Shown here: positions 30,789-38,562 of the stretch, piece by piece
Numbering within the stretch: the first letter of the stretch is position 1
Layout of the letters: every line of letters starts with the position of its first letter
Assembly: GCF_015845845.1 (NCBI RefSeq)
Contig: NZ_LDIG01000095.1
Coordinates: forward strand, 1 to 64,000
Reading direction: 5' to 3'
Source: Paenibacillus dendritiformis
Lineage (GTDB): Bacteria; Bacillota; Bacilli; Paenibacillales; Paenibacillaceae
Length of the DNA: 64,000 bases
The notes under the pieces: generated by a model
What the model was told of the DNA's origin: nothing
The model's input: the letters and a program-made list of their open reading frames with translations, nothing else
Database searches by the model: none
Translations under genes and position numbers: made by a program

Positions 30789-30854
30789 AGGAATCTCCTT
30801 TGTTGAGGCGTTTTATGGATAACGCTTAGGGTAACTCAACAATAGGAGATTTCT

Positions 30855-31206
30855 TTATTTTTGTCCACGAATATAGTTCAATAAGTTACAAATATAGAGA
30901 ATTATAGGGTGAAAATTTTCGTAAAAAGATTGATGCAACGCTAGTGTACCAACATCATTAATAATGTATCTCCGAAGAGTATCCTTGTCACTCACTTTTG
31001 AAGCAGTATAATAATTGGAACCGATGTGATAATTAATAGACCGTGCCATATCAGGAGATGTAGTTCCTTTGTATTTTTCTGTATTCATCCCATACGACTT
31101 ATTCTTCGGATCCCAGTCTGCTGCAAGCTTTGATTGATGTGGAGTTGCCCAACGATAGTTGATTAACGCTAAAGCGCTTGCAGGACCACAATTCAGAACG
31201 AGCCGT
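30855..31206 (-). pseudogene. fragment of a C39-like cysteine peptidase gene
   Basis: The minus strand from 31206 reads LNCGPASALALINYRW, then continues through ADWDPKNKSYGMNTEK and GTTSPDMARSINYHIG to a stop at 30855. NCGPAS is the active-site cysteine motif of C39-like (Peptidase_C39_2) papain-fold proteins. The frame is closed by a stop a few codons before that motif and has no start there; the only ATG is internal (31088). The histidine region at the C-terminus is also not convincing. It is a decayed, 5'-truncated gene. Confidence 0.55.
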
Positions 31207-31259
31207 GATCAACGCTTCTGCCTCATGCCCCCTCATTCGGATTGAAAATACCTGCATAT

Positions 31260-31432
31260 TTCAGGCTGTTGAGAAAGTCCAAGGGATTTTTTTGCACTTC
31301 ATTTTTTATGTGGAGGATCTCGTCTCTCAGTAGAAAAAATCGATTTAAAACGCGATGGGTGCCAAGTTTTGAGTAGGAAAATGGACAATCTCCACCCCTT
31401 CGTAAAAAACAGGGGTTTTCCAACGGCCTGAA
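31260..31432. repeat. 173-bp element with terminal inverted repeats, copy A (MITE-like)
   Basis: Ends TTCAGGCTGTTG and CAACGGCCTGAA form a 12-bp inverted repeat with one mismatch. The interior is nearly the same as the element at 31816-31985 (shared blocks include GATCTCGTCTCTCAGTAG and CGTAAAAAACAGGGGTTTTC). The reading frames inside the two copies are not conserved relative to each other, so it is non-coding. Confidence 0.7.
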
Positions 31433-31707
31433 AACTGCACCATTTCCCTAGACACGTCTATCCGGTAAGCGAAATCCGCAAAACTGCACGATTTCTCCAG
31501 ACACGCCTATTCGGTAAGCGAAATCCTGCGTAAATACAGCAATTCGATATGGACGACTTTCCCAGAAAGGAATCCTGCAAAACGGCAGGAATTTCACCCG
31601 TTTCGCTTCGACTTGAAGCAAAAGGGCCTAAAATGATGTAGATTTGCAGCAATTACTCGGGATGTGGACTCATTGAGCCGAAATTCCTGTAAAATAGCAG
31701 CAATTCC
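31424..31707. repeat. degenerate tandem array, about 49-bp period, six units
   Basis: Core AAATCCTGCAAAACTGCAGS-AATTTC-like blocks begin at about 31424, 31471, 31520, 31569, 31630 and 31679. Spacing is 47, 49, 49, 61 and 49 bases. Units 1 and 2 are the most alike (GACACGYCTATYCGGTAAGCG). Each core is itself a small palindrome (CTGCAAAAnnGCAG). Similar blocks occur at 43.93-44.12 kb. Confidence 0.6.
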
Positions 31708-31725
31708 CTCCACACGTTCAAGCCC

Positions 31726-31781
31726 CAGAAGGCAACGATGCCTACAGAAGGCAATGATGCCTCCTGAAGGCGATGATGCCT
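31726..31781. repeat. three 18-bp hairpin units, 19-bp period
   Basis: CAGAAGGCAACGATGCCT, CAGAAGGCAATGATGCCT and CTGAAGGCGATGATGCCT at 31726, 31745 and 31764. Each contains AGGC-AnnGAT-GCCT, a self-complementary mini-hairpin. Confidence 0.75.
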
Positions 31782-31815
31782 TCTGGATCCGACGCGGTCT
31801 CTTGGATCCCGTAAA

Positions 31816-31985
31816 ATCAGGCCGTTGAGAAGTCTATGGGAATTTTCGCCACTTCATTTTTTATATGGTGGATCTCGTCTCTCAGTAGAAAAATCGACTT
31901 AAAACGCTCTGAGTGCCAAGTTTTGATCAGGTAAATGGACATCTCCACCCCTTCGTAAAAAACAGGGGTTTTCCACCAGCCTGAT
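31816..31985. repeat. 170-bp element with terminal inverted repeats, copy B (MITE-like)
   Basis: Second copy of the 31260-31432 element in the same orientation. Ends are ATCAGGCCGTTG and CACCAGCCTGAT. It closes the repeat cluster; between the copies lie only the 49-bp and 19-bp arrays. Between copy B and the Spo0E-like gene (31986-32069) I see only AT-rich sequence. Confidence 0.7.
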
Positions 31986-32069
31986 ATTTCGAGTTCTATT
32001 TCTTTCTTCATCTTGCTTCTCGGATGCAATTTTGCTCTTTTTTTTGCGAAATTTCAGAATTCGACTAAC

Positions 32070-32288
32070 TCAACCCGTCATTTTCGTTATCTTTTTGGTG
32101 CTACTAGTCTTAACTCTGTTTAAGTAGTTCTTTTTTTGAAGCTGCAATATGTAAGAGTCAAGTTCCTGACTAAGTATAACTACATGCTCATCACTTAGGC
32201 TTTTCATATTGCCAACTGCTCTTGTTAAACGTTGACGCAACTCTTCAACCTTTTGCAAAATTAACTGTTCTTCCGCATGAGTGAGCAT
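32070..32288 (-). CDS. Spo0E-family aspartyl-phosphate phosphatase
   Basis: 72-aa helical-hairpin protein. VEELRQRLTRAV and LSDEHVVILSQELDSYILQL form the two helices, with the family signature SQELD. Spo0E-like proteins dephosphorylate Spo0A~P and hold back sporulation. The basic tail (NRVKTSSTKKITK) is a short extension of the usual length. AAAGGGGG lies 13 bases before the ATG, a long spacing. The gene is 134 bases downstream of the XRE-TPR regulator gene on the same strand, probably co-transcribed, within the AT-rich island. Confidence 0.75.
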   Translation of the reverse strand: MLTHAEEQLILQKVEELRQRLTRAVGNMKSLSDEHVVILSQELDSYILQLQKKNYLNRVKTSSTKKITKMTG

Positions 32289-32422
32289 TTAGACTGCATT
32301 TCCCCCTTTCTCACTAAAAAATATACTTGAGGTTTCTTGGATTCCCTAAAATTATCCACCAATAAAACTTTTCGACATATTCAACTAAAATAAGACAAAA
32401 ACAGAGTTCGAAAAAAGAAGGG

Positions 32423-33679
32423 TCAAATCGAAATTTGCCCTTCCCCCTGCATATATGATTTTACAATTTGTTGCTGTGCCCATTTGGGTAATATAAACAC
32501 GATTAAATTAAAACAATCATTCGCTCTAATACGAGAATCGACATCTATATAGTGCAGTACGCTTAACGTGTAACAGTCAATCGCATCTTCATATTTTTTC
32601 ATCAATATGTAATAGCCCGCCTTCAATTTAAAATATAGGGCTAATTCAGATTTTTTAAATGGCGTGTGATAGTGGGCATTCAGAATTCGGGATTCATCGT
32701 CAATTAATTGTTCTATAGCATCAATATTTTGATCTTGGAGGTATAACTCAAGAAGCTCGTTCACGACATGGATCGCATTATTGGGCGAGGACTGTTCCAA
32801 GCAGATGAGGAGTTGCGATATGGCCTGTTTGCTATTTCCTTTTCGCCCCGCTATACAAGCCTCATTAAGTGCAACGTTTTCTTGAATCTCTGCGAAAGGA
32901 TACTTTTTACATTCATATAGATACTGCTCCGCCAAAAAGTAATCGCCTAAATAGTAATAGGAATTGCAAATAAGGAGCAGGGCACGCGCCTTCGTAAGGT
33001 CATCGCTCTTATACTTTTTGCCGATAGGGAGACACAGTTCGATACACTTCTCATAAAGCTGCAGCGCGTAGGCATGAAACCCCAGCTTGAAGTGCAGCAA
33101 CACCTTATCCTCTTCCGAGAAAAAATTGATGTAATTCAGCAGGTAGGTTCCGGTTTGGAAAGTGAGATCCAGCTTGCTGAAATCATTTCGTTGAATCAAG
33201 TACGTCTGGAATAAAGCTTTGGCCAAATAAGGCTGTATACCATGCTCTCTGGCGTAGGTTGTGATAAGTTGGAACAATCCAAGTCTGACCGTGACATCGG
33301 TTACAGACTCTGCCATGTTGTATAATTCCGCAGTTAGGTCATAGCTGTCCGTGCCGTCGCATTCCAAAAACCGGACAGCAATCTTCTCGATGACCTCTAC
33401 GTCACCTGTCCGAATCGCTTCCTGCAGCAAAGGTTGCAGAACACTCTTGCGTCTCTCCTTCACAAGGTAATGACTCACGACATCTGCATATGGAACGTAC
33501 AAGGGGGAAGTCAGCGCCAGAACGGTAGCCAATTCAGGGCGCTTTGTTTCCCCTCTTTCGATTTTCGATATCGTTCCTTTGGGAATGCCAGATAAGGTCG
33601 ACAACTGACGAAGCGTATACCTTGCCTTCTTCCGATACTCGTATATTAATTCGCCGACGAGTCTTTGTTCCGAACTCAC
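32423..33679 (-). CDS. XRE-family HTH regulator with TPR repeats (RRNPP-like)
   Basis: 418-aa cytoplasmic protein. N-terminal helix-turn-helix at about 7-60 (YTLRQLSTLSGIPKGTISKI, then ERGETKRPE) is followed by about 350 residues of helical repeats of TPR type (for example HFKLGFHAYALQLYEKCIEL; ICNSYYYLGDYFLAEQYLYE; YFKLKAGYYILMKKYEDAI). This HTH-plus-TPR design is that of the RRNPP peptide receptors (PlcR, NprR, AimR) and the arbitrium-like receptors of Paenibacillus. Start GTG with GGTGA upstream. The base composition is much more AT-rich than neighbouring core genes, suggesting transfer. The likely output gene is the Spo0E-like phosphatase just downstream. I found no clear signal-peptide-bearing pheromone gene beside it. 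Confidence 0.75.
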   Translation of the reverse strand: MSSEQRLVGELIYEYRKKARYTLRQLSTLSGIPKGTISKIERGETKRPELATVLALTSPLYVPYADVVSHYLVKERRKSVLQPLLQEAIRTGDVEVIEKIAVRFLECDGTDSYDLTAELYNMAESVTDVTVRLGLFQLITTYAREHGIQPYLAKALFQTYLIQRNDFSKLDLTFQTGTYLLNYINFFSEEDKVLLHFKLGFHAYALQLYEKCIELCLPIGKKYKSDDLTKARALLLICNSYYYLGDYFLAEQYLYECKKYPFAEIQENVALNEACIAGRKGNSKQAISQLLICLEQSSPNNAIHVVNELLELYLQDQNIDAIEQLIDDESRILNAHYHTPFKKSELALYFKLKAGYYILMKKYEDAIDCYTLSVLHYIDVDSRIRANDCFNLIVFILPKWAQQQIVKSYMQGEGQISI

Positions 33680-33910
33680 AGAATCACCTTCTTTCGAACT
33701 GCGAATTGCATGAATACGCTATCATCACATATATCAACAATTTACCATATATACCCTATTATGTGAACATGCATGGATCGATGCAGAACTTTATCCGAAT
33801 ACCCTGTCAGATTATTGTCCATAACGGAGATAGTTATGTTACGATATACGGGGTGCCTTAATCGGAATACATTGAATTGGACAGGAACAACCAATAAATG
33901 AGGTGTAACA

Positions 33911-34330
33911 ATGAAAATATCAACAAAGGGCCGTTACGGGCTGACGATTATGATGGAGCTGGCCAGGAGCTACGGCGAGGGCCCGACTTCCTTGAAGAGC
34001 ATCGCGGAGAAGAACAATCTCTCCGAGCATTATCTTGAACAATTGATAGCGCCGCTCCGCAACGCGGGCTTGGTCAAAAGCATACGGGGAGCCTACGGCG
34101 GATATATATTGCCGGAGAGCCCGGAGCAGGTCACGGCAGGCGAAATTATCCGCGTGCTCGAAGGCCCGATTTCACCGGTCGATTTCACGGAAGAGGACGA
34201 TCCGGCCAAGCGCGATCTGTGGCTGCGCATTCGCGACAGCATCGCTCAGGTGCTTGATTCGACAACGCTTGCGGATCTGATCTCGTACAAGGATGAGAAC
34301 GTGCAGGAAAGCTATATGTTCTATATTTAA
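33911..34330 (+). CDS. cymR: Rrf2-family regulator CymR
   Basis: 139-aa winged-helix repressor: MKISTKGRYGLTIMMELARS, recognition region LSEHYLEQLIAPLRNAGLVK, wing SIRGAYGGYIL. It lacks the three clustered cysteines of IscR, as expected for CymR, the master repressor of cysteine metabolism in Bacillales, which acts with CysK. It lies directly before the cysteine desulfurase gene, as in B. subtilis (cymR-yrvO). GAGGTG is seven or eight bases before the ATG. Confidence 0.9.
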   Translation: MKISTKGRYGLTIMMELARSYGEGPTSLKSIAEKNNLSEHYLEQLIAPLRNAGLVKSIRGAYGGYILPESPEQVTAGEIIRVLEGPISPVDFTEEDDPAKRDLWLRIRDSIAQVLDSTTLADLISYKDENVQESYMFYI

Positions 34331-34349
34331 CGATCGCGAGGGAAGCGAA

Positions 34350-35513
34350 ATGGAACGAATTTATTTCGATCATGCCGCGACGACGCCGCTTCACCCGGAG
34401 GCGGCGGAAGCGATGATCGCGGTCATGCGGGACGTGTATGGTAATGCCTCCAGCGTTCACGCGGCCGGCCGCGAAGCGACCGCGGCCTTGACCCGGGCGC
34501 GGGACGGCGTCGCGGAACGGCTCGGCTGCCGGCCGCAGGATCTCGTCTTTACGAGCGGCGGGACGGAGAGCGACAACGCGGCCCTGTTCGGCGTGGTCCA
34601 TGCCGCCTGGCGGAGACACGGACGGGAACGTCCGCCTCATGTCGTGACGACGGAAGTGGAGCATCATGCGGTGCTCCACGCTTGCCGTTATCTGGAGCAG
34701 CTCGGAGTGGAAGTGACCTACGTCGCGCCGGACGAGACGGGCCTTGTCGCGCCGGAGCGCATTCGGGAAGCGCTTCAGCCGAATACTTGCCTGGTGAGCG
34801 TCATGACGGGCAACAATGAGGTGGGCACGCTGCAGCCGATTCGGGAGATCGGCGAGCTGGTGCGCGAGCAGGGGATTGTGATGCATACCGACGCCGTTCA
34901 GGCGCTGGGAGTGCTGCCGTTCCAACTGACGGATTGGCCGGTCGACATGGCCAGCTTCTCCGCCCACAAGATCAATGGTCCGAAGGGAGTCGGCTGCTTG
35001 TATATCCGTCAAGGGACGGAGTGGGAGCCGATGCTGCACGGGGGCAATCAGGAGCGGAAGCGCCGGGCGGGGACGGAAAATGTGGCCGGAATCGCGGGGT
35101 TCGCGGCGGCGCTTCGCGTAGCTGAGAACGAACGGGAGAACAAGGTACGCCAGACCAAGCGAGTGAGGGCGAGGCTCTGGTCGAAGCTCGTGGAGGGATT
35201 GGGAGATCGGGTCGCGTATAACGGGCATCCGGAGCTGCATCTCCCTCACATTCTCAATGTGAGCGTGCTGGACGTTCCGACAGAGACGCTGCTGATGAAT
35301 CTCGATCTGGCAGGCATCATGGCAGCCAGCGGATCCGCCTGCACTTCCGGTTCCCTGGAAGTATCGCATGTGCTCGAAGCGATGAAGCTCTCCGAGCTGC
35401 GCAAGAGCACCGCCGTTAGATTCAGCTTCGGATTGGGCAATACTATTGAGCAAGCCGATATTGTGTCGCAACAAATTGCAACCATCGCCAACCGCGTCCG
35501 TAATAGAAATTAA
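34350..35513 (+). CDS. cysteine desulfurase (IscS/NifS-like, YrvO)
   Basis: 387-aa PLP enzyme releasing sulfur from cysteine as an enzyme-bound persulfide. DHAATTPLHP start; GGTESDNAAL; PLP lysine Lys207 in SFSAHKINGPKG; catalytic Cys331 in GSACTSGS, in the longer loop typical of group I (IscS/NifS) enzymes. In B. subtilis, YrvO passes sulfur to MnmA for thiouridine; both genes are in this window but no longer adjacent. ATG at 34350 follows GAGGGAAG. It begins 20 bases after cymR. Confidence 0.92.
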   Translation: MERIYFDHAATTPLHPEAAEAMIAVMRDVYGNASSVHAAGREATAALTRARDGVAERLGCRPQDLVFTSGGTESDNAALFGVVHAAWRRHGRERPPHVVTTEVEHHAVLHACRYLEQLGVEVTYVAPDETGLVAPERIREALQPNTCLVSVMTGNNEVGTLQPIREIGELVREQGIVMHTDAVQALGVLPFQLTDWPVDMASFSAHKINGPKGVGCLYIRQGTEWEPMLHGGNQERKRRAGTENVAGIAGFAAALRVAENERENKVRQTKRVRARLWSKLVEGLGDRVAYNGHPELHLPHILNVSVLDVPTETLLMNLDLAGIMAASGSACTSGSLEVSHVLEAMKLSELRKSTAVRFSFGLGNTIEQADIVSQQIATIANRVRNRN

Positions 35514-35630
35514 GAAGTTCCTCAGACCGCATCAAGGGGCGGGATCCGCGGCGAATGGAGCGCTATCGGCGGAGAGGCGCGCCTGTGCGGCGCACCCGCA
35601 TGTGCCATGAACCGAAGGAGGGTCCCCTGA

Positions 35631-36128
35631 ATGAAGTTGCTGGAGCTGATCGGCCTGCCCGTGTTTGATATCGGTACGGGCAAGCAAATTTCCAAAGTAA
35701 AAGATATCTGCATCACTCCCGATTGGGAGATTACGCATCTTCAGCTTGTCAGCCGCGTCCGCAAGCAGGACATGCTGGTACGGTGGGAGGATGTGACCGC
35801 CTGCGGGGATGACGCGGTCATGATTGCGAGCGGCGAAGCCGTGCAGATGACGGACAGCGCCACGCTGGAACGGTCATTTCTGTCGGGACAGGCGGCATTG
35901 AAGGGATTGCCGGTCATGACTTCGGAAGGCTCCCAGCTCGGATGGGTCGCCGATGTTTATTTTCAGCCCAATATGGGTAACCAGATAACAGGTCTGGAAA
36001 TTTCAGACGGCCTGCTTGCGGACCTTCTGGAAGGAAGACGGCAGATTGAAGGAATGAGCCGCTTAAAATGGGGCACCGATGTAATCGTCGTGGAAGAGAG
36101 CGGAAGCGCAAGTGCACAATCAAATTAG
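35631..36128 (+). CDS. PRC-barrel domain protein (YrrD-like)
   Basis: 165 aa with two PRC-barrel units: residues 1-75 (LLELIGLPVFDIGTGKQISK) and about 88-160 (LKGLPVMTSEGSQLGWVADV). PRC barrels bind RNA or proteins (RimM, photosynthetic reaction centre H). B. subtilis yrrD lies in the same cymR-iscS-mnmA neighbourhood. AAGGAGGG is a strong site nine bases before the ATG. Function is unknown. Confidence 0.82.
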   Translation: MKLLELIGLPVFDIGTGKQISKVKDICITPDWEITHLQLVSRVRKQDMLVRWEDVTACGDDAVMIASGEAVQMTDSATLERSFLSGQAALKGLPVMTSEGSQLGWVADVYFQPNMGNQITGLEISDGLLADLLEGRRQIEGMSRLKWGTDVIVVEESGSASAQSN

Positions 36129-36154
36129 TCTAATGGACGGAATGGTGAAGAACG

Positions 36155-36370
36155 ATGATGCGATGCCCGAATTGCAATTCCAAAGATATCGGGAAGATTG
36201 GCGCCCACCAGTTCTACTGCTGGGGATGCTTTATCGAGTTGACCGTTAACGGCGATAAAATGTCGGTGTTCCAGGTGGAAGAAGACGGGACGTTGAGCTC
36301 GCTCGACGATTTATTTTTTGGCGATGAGTTTATGACACCGCCTTATCCGGAAGCGCATGCTTCTTCATAA
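36155..36370 (+). CDS. small zinc-ribbon-like hypothetical protein
   Basis: 71 aa. CPNCNSKDIGKIGAHQFYCW then GC gives a CxxC/CxxC zinc-ribbon pair (MRCPNC and FYCWGC), followed by an acidic tail (VEEDGTLSSLDDLF). Such ribbons are common in small Paenibacillus and Bacillus proteins of unknown role. Two adjacent ATGs are possible starts. It is 27 bases after the PRC-barrel gene and followed by a terminator, so it ends that operon. Confidence 0.65.
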   Translation: MMRCPNCNSKDIGKIGAHQFYCWGCFIELTVNGDKMSVFQVEEDGTLSSLDDLFFGDEFMTPPYPEAHASS

Positions 36371-36402
36371 CGGAATGGACACAAGTCAGAATAAAGCGAA
36401 CA

Positions 36403-36435
36403 AAAGCGTTCATGCTCCGCCTCGCGCGGTGCATG
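36403..36435 (+). terminator. terminator after the yrrD-like operon
   Basis: AAGCGTTCATGC / GCATGGGCGCTT, a 12-bp stem with two wobbles, followed by TTTTTG. Confidence 0.85.
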
Positions 36436-36505
36436 GGCGCTTTTTGCCGTTCCGGCGGCTGCCCGGCTGTGACCGATCTCATATTGCGGGCTTCCTCATT
36501 TGTAG

Positions 36506-36521
36506 ATAATACATATTGTGT
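36506..36521 (+). promoter_or_regulatory. NrdR box 1
   Basis: ATAATACATATTGTGT matches 13 of 16 positions of the NrdR consensus ACACWATATATWGTGT. It is paired with box 2 at 36538, 32 bp apart start to start (three helical turns), which is the usual NrdR arrangement before ribonucleotide reductase genes. Confidence 0.85.
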
Positions 36522-36537
36522 CTTTTTCTAAATACTC

Positions 36538-36553
36538 ATACTACATATAGTGT
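36538..36553 (+). promoter_or_regulatory. NrdR box 2
   Basis: ATACTACATATAGTGT matches 14 of 16 consensus positions. Cooperative binding of the dATP-loaded NrdR repressor at both boxes would block nrdDG transcription. Confidence 0.85.
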
Positions 36554-36603
36554 TTTAGAGTGTTGAAATATCAATAGAGACGATATGGAAGGGTGGAGTA
36601 GCG

Positions 36604-38562
36604 ATGACGATCATGCCGCGATTGCGCGATGCGAACGTTGCCGAAGATAGTGCGGGAGGCGCCGAACCGATGCCTTGGACATCATGGGGGAGCGCACGGA
36701 AGGGGGATGGCCGAGCGCTGCCGGAGCATCATCCGCTGACGGCGTCGCTGCACGAAATCGTACAGGACGCGGATTCGGATCTGATGCGCGAAAATGCCAA
36801 TGTGGACGGCCGCTCGCCGATGGGCATCATGAGCAAGATGGCCAGCGAATGCTCGCGCTGGTATGCGATAAATTATTTGCTTGCCCCGGAAGCGCGGGAA
36901 GCCGTGGAGGATAATTTGCTGTATCCTCACGATCTTGATTTCTATGCGTATGGAACGACGACCTGCTGCCAGATCCCGCTCGGACAGCTCTTGAAGCGAG
37001 GCTTCAATACCGGCCATGGCCATATGCGGGAGCCGCAGGATATCAAGAGCGCGCTCGCTCTCGCTTCGATCATTTTGCAGGCGAATCAGAACCAGCAGCA
37101 TGGCGGACAAGCGTATCCCGCCTTCGATTACGATCTGGCCCCTTATGTAGGCAAGACGTTCCGGCGCCACCTGGCCTATCTGGAATCGCTGCCGCTGCAG
37201 CCGGAGCTTGACCGGGAGCAGGAAGCGTGGCGCCTGACCGAGCGCGACGTGTACCAGGCCTGCGAAGCCTTCATTCATAATGCCAATTCGATGCATTCGC
37301 GCGGCGGGGGGCAAGTTCCGTTCATCTCGATTAATTACGGCACAGACACGTCGCGGGAAGGGCGCATGCTCATCAGACAGCTGCTCCTGGCGACAAGAGC
37401 GGGTCTGGGCAAGGGAGAGACGCCGATCTTCCCGATCCAGATTTTCAAAGTAAAAACCGGCGTTAACTTCGCGGAGCGGGACCCGAACCGCGATCTTTAC
37501 GAGCTGGCTCTGGCCACGACGGCAGAGCGGCTGTTCCCGAACTTTGCCTTCCTGGATGCGCCCTTCAACAAGGAGCATGACGACGGAACGCCGGAGAGCG
37601 AGGTCTGTTACATGGGCTGCCGCACGCGGGTCATGGCCAATGTGAACGGCCCGTCGACGCCGCAGGGACGCGGCAATTTGTCCTTCACCTCGCTGAATCT
37701 GGTGCGCATGGCGCTGCTGGCCCGCACGAAGGACGCTTTTTTCACCCTGCTGGATGATATGCTCTCCATTGCCGTGAGACAGCTTGCCGCTCGCTATGAA
37801 TATCAAGGGCGGAAGCGGGCTCGCGATTTCGCTTTCCTGATGCAGCAGGGCGTCTGGCGCGGCAGCGAACGGCTTGAGCCGGAGGACGAGCTGCGCGACG
37901 TCTTGAAGCAGGGCACGCTCAGCGTCGGCTTCATCGGGCTCGCCGAAGCGCTGGTCGCCCTGACCGGGTGCCATCACGGCCAGTCCGAGGAGGCGCGCCG
38001 GCTCGGTCTCGAGATTGTCGGCCATATGCGCCGGCGGATGGACGAAGCCGTGGCCGCCACCGGGATGAACTATTCGCTTATCGCGACCCCGGCAGAAGGG
38101 CTGTCCGGCAAATTCACGAAGCGCGATCGGGAAGATTTCGGCCGCATTCCGGGCGTGACCGATCGCGATTACTATACGAACTCATTTCATGTTCCGGTCT
38201 ATTATCCGATCAAGGCGTATGACAAAATCCGCATCGAAGGGCCATACCATGCTTTGTGCAACGCCGGTCATATTACCTATGTCGAGCTGGACGGCAGCGC
38301 CAAAGCGAATCCGCAAGCGCTCGATCGGATTGTGCGCGCGATGGCAGAGCACGGGATCGGCTACGGATCGATGAACCATCCGGTCGACCGCTGCCGCCGC
38401 TGCGGCCATCAGGACATGATCGAGGATGCATGCCCCGTATGCGGCGGCGCCGAAGAGGACATTGAGCGCATTCGCCGCATTACCGGTTATCTGGTCGGCG
38501 ATATGAGCAAATGGAATTCGGCCAAGCGCAGCGAGGAGAGCGAGCGGGTGAAGCATCGATGA
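36604..38562 (+). CDS. nrdD: anaerobic (class III) ribonucleoside-triphosphate reductase
   Basis: 652-aa glycyl-radical enzyme reducing NTPs to dNTPs without oxygen. It has an active-site Cys in the TTTCCQIPL block, the C-terminal zinc site (CRRCGH then CPVC near 597-613), and the radical glycine Gly628 in RRITGYLVGD. The N-terminus shows no ATP-cone (no VxKRdG motif), so the usual allosteric on/off domain for dATP seems absent. Transcriptional control by NrdR is indicated by the two boxes upstream. The stop overlaps the nrdG start (ATGA). Confidence 0.93.
   Translation: MTIMPRLRDANVAEDSAGGAEPMPWTSWGSARKGDGRALPEHHPLTASLHEIVQDADSDLMRENANVDGRSPMGIMSKMASECSRWYAINYLLAPEAREAVEDNLLYPHDLDFYAYGTTTCCQIPLGQLLKRGFNTGHGHMREPQDIKSALALASIILQANQNQQHGGQAYPAFDYDLAPYVGKTFRRHLAYLESLPLQPELDREQEAWRLTERDVYQACEAFIHNANSMHSRGGGQVPFISINYGTDTSREGRMLIRQLLLATRAGLGKGETPIFPIQIFKVKTGVNFAERDPNRDLYELALATTAERLFPNFAFLDAPFNKEHDDGTPESEVCYMGCRTRVMANVNGPSTPQGRGNLSFTSLNLVRMALLARTKDAFFTLLDDMLSIAVRQLAARYEYQGRKRARDFAFLMQQGVWRGSERLEPEDELRDVLKQGTLSVGFIGLAEALVALTGCHHGQSEEARRLGLEIVGHMRRRMDEAVAATGMNYSLIATPAEGLSGKFTKRDREDFGRIPGVTDRDYYTNSFHVPVYYPIKAYDKIRIEGPYHALCNAGHITYVELDGSAKANPQALDRIVRAMAEHGIGYGSMNHPVDRCRRCGHQDMIEDACPVCGGAEEDIERIRRITGYLVGDMSKWNSAKRSEESERVKHR

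Noticed and set aside
31424-31781. Short repeats that could suggest a CRISPR array
   Set aside because: Repeats are degenerate, palindromic throughout and without unique 30-40-base spacers, and no cas genes are near.
31223-32029. Small minus-strand ORFs (66 and 70 codons) inside the two MITE-like copies sharing FLLRDEI-HIKNEV-like stretches
   Set aside because: The two copies lose frame agreement upstream of the shared stretch, so the similarity comes from the DNA repeat and not from a conserved protein.
32289-32422. Pheromone precursor ORF between the XRE-TPR gene and the Spo0E-like gene
   Set aside because: The frames present are 8-31 codons, lack a hydrophobic export segment or a good ribosome binding site, and do not resemble known Phr/AimP-type precursors.
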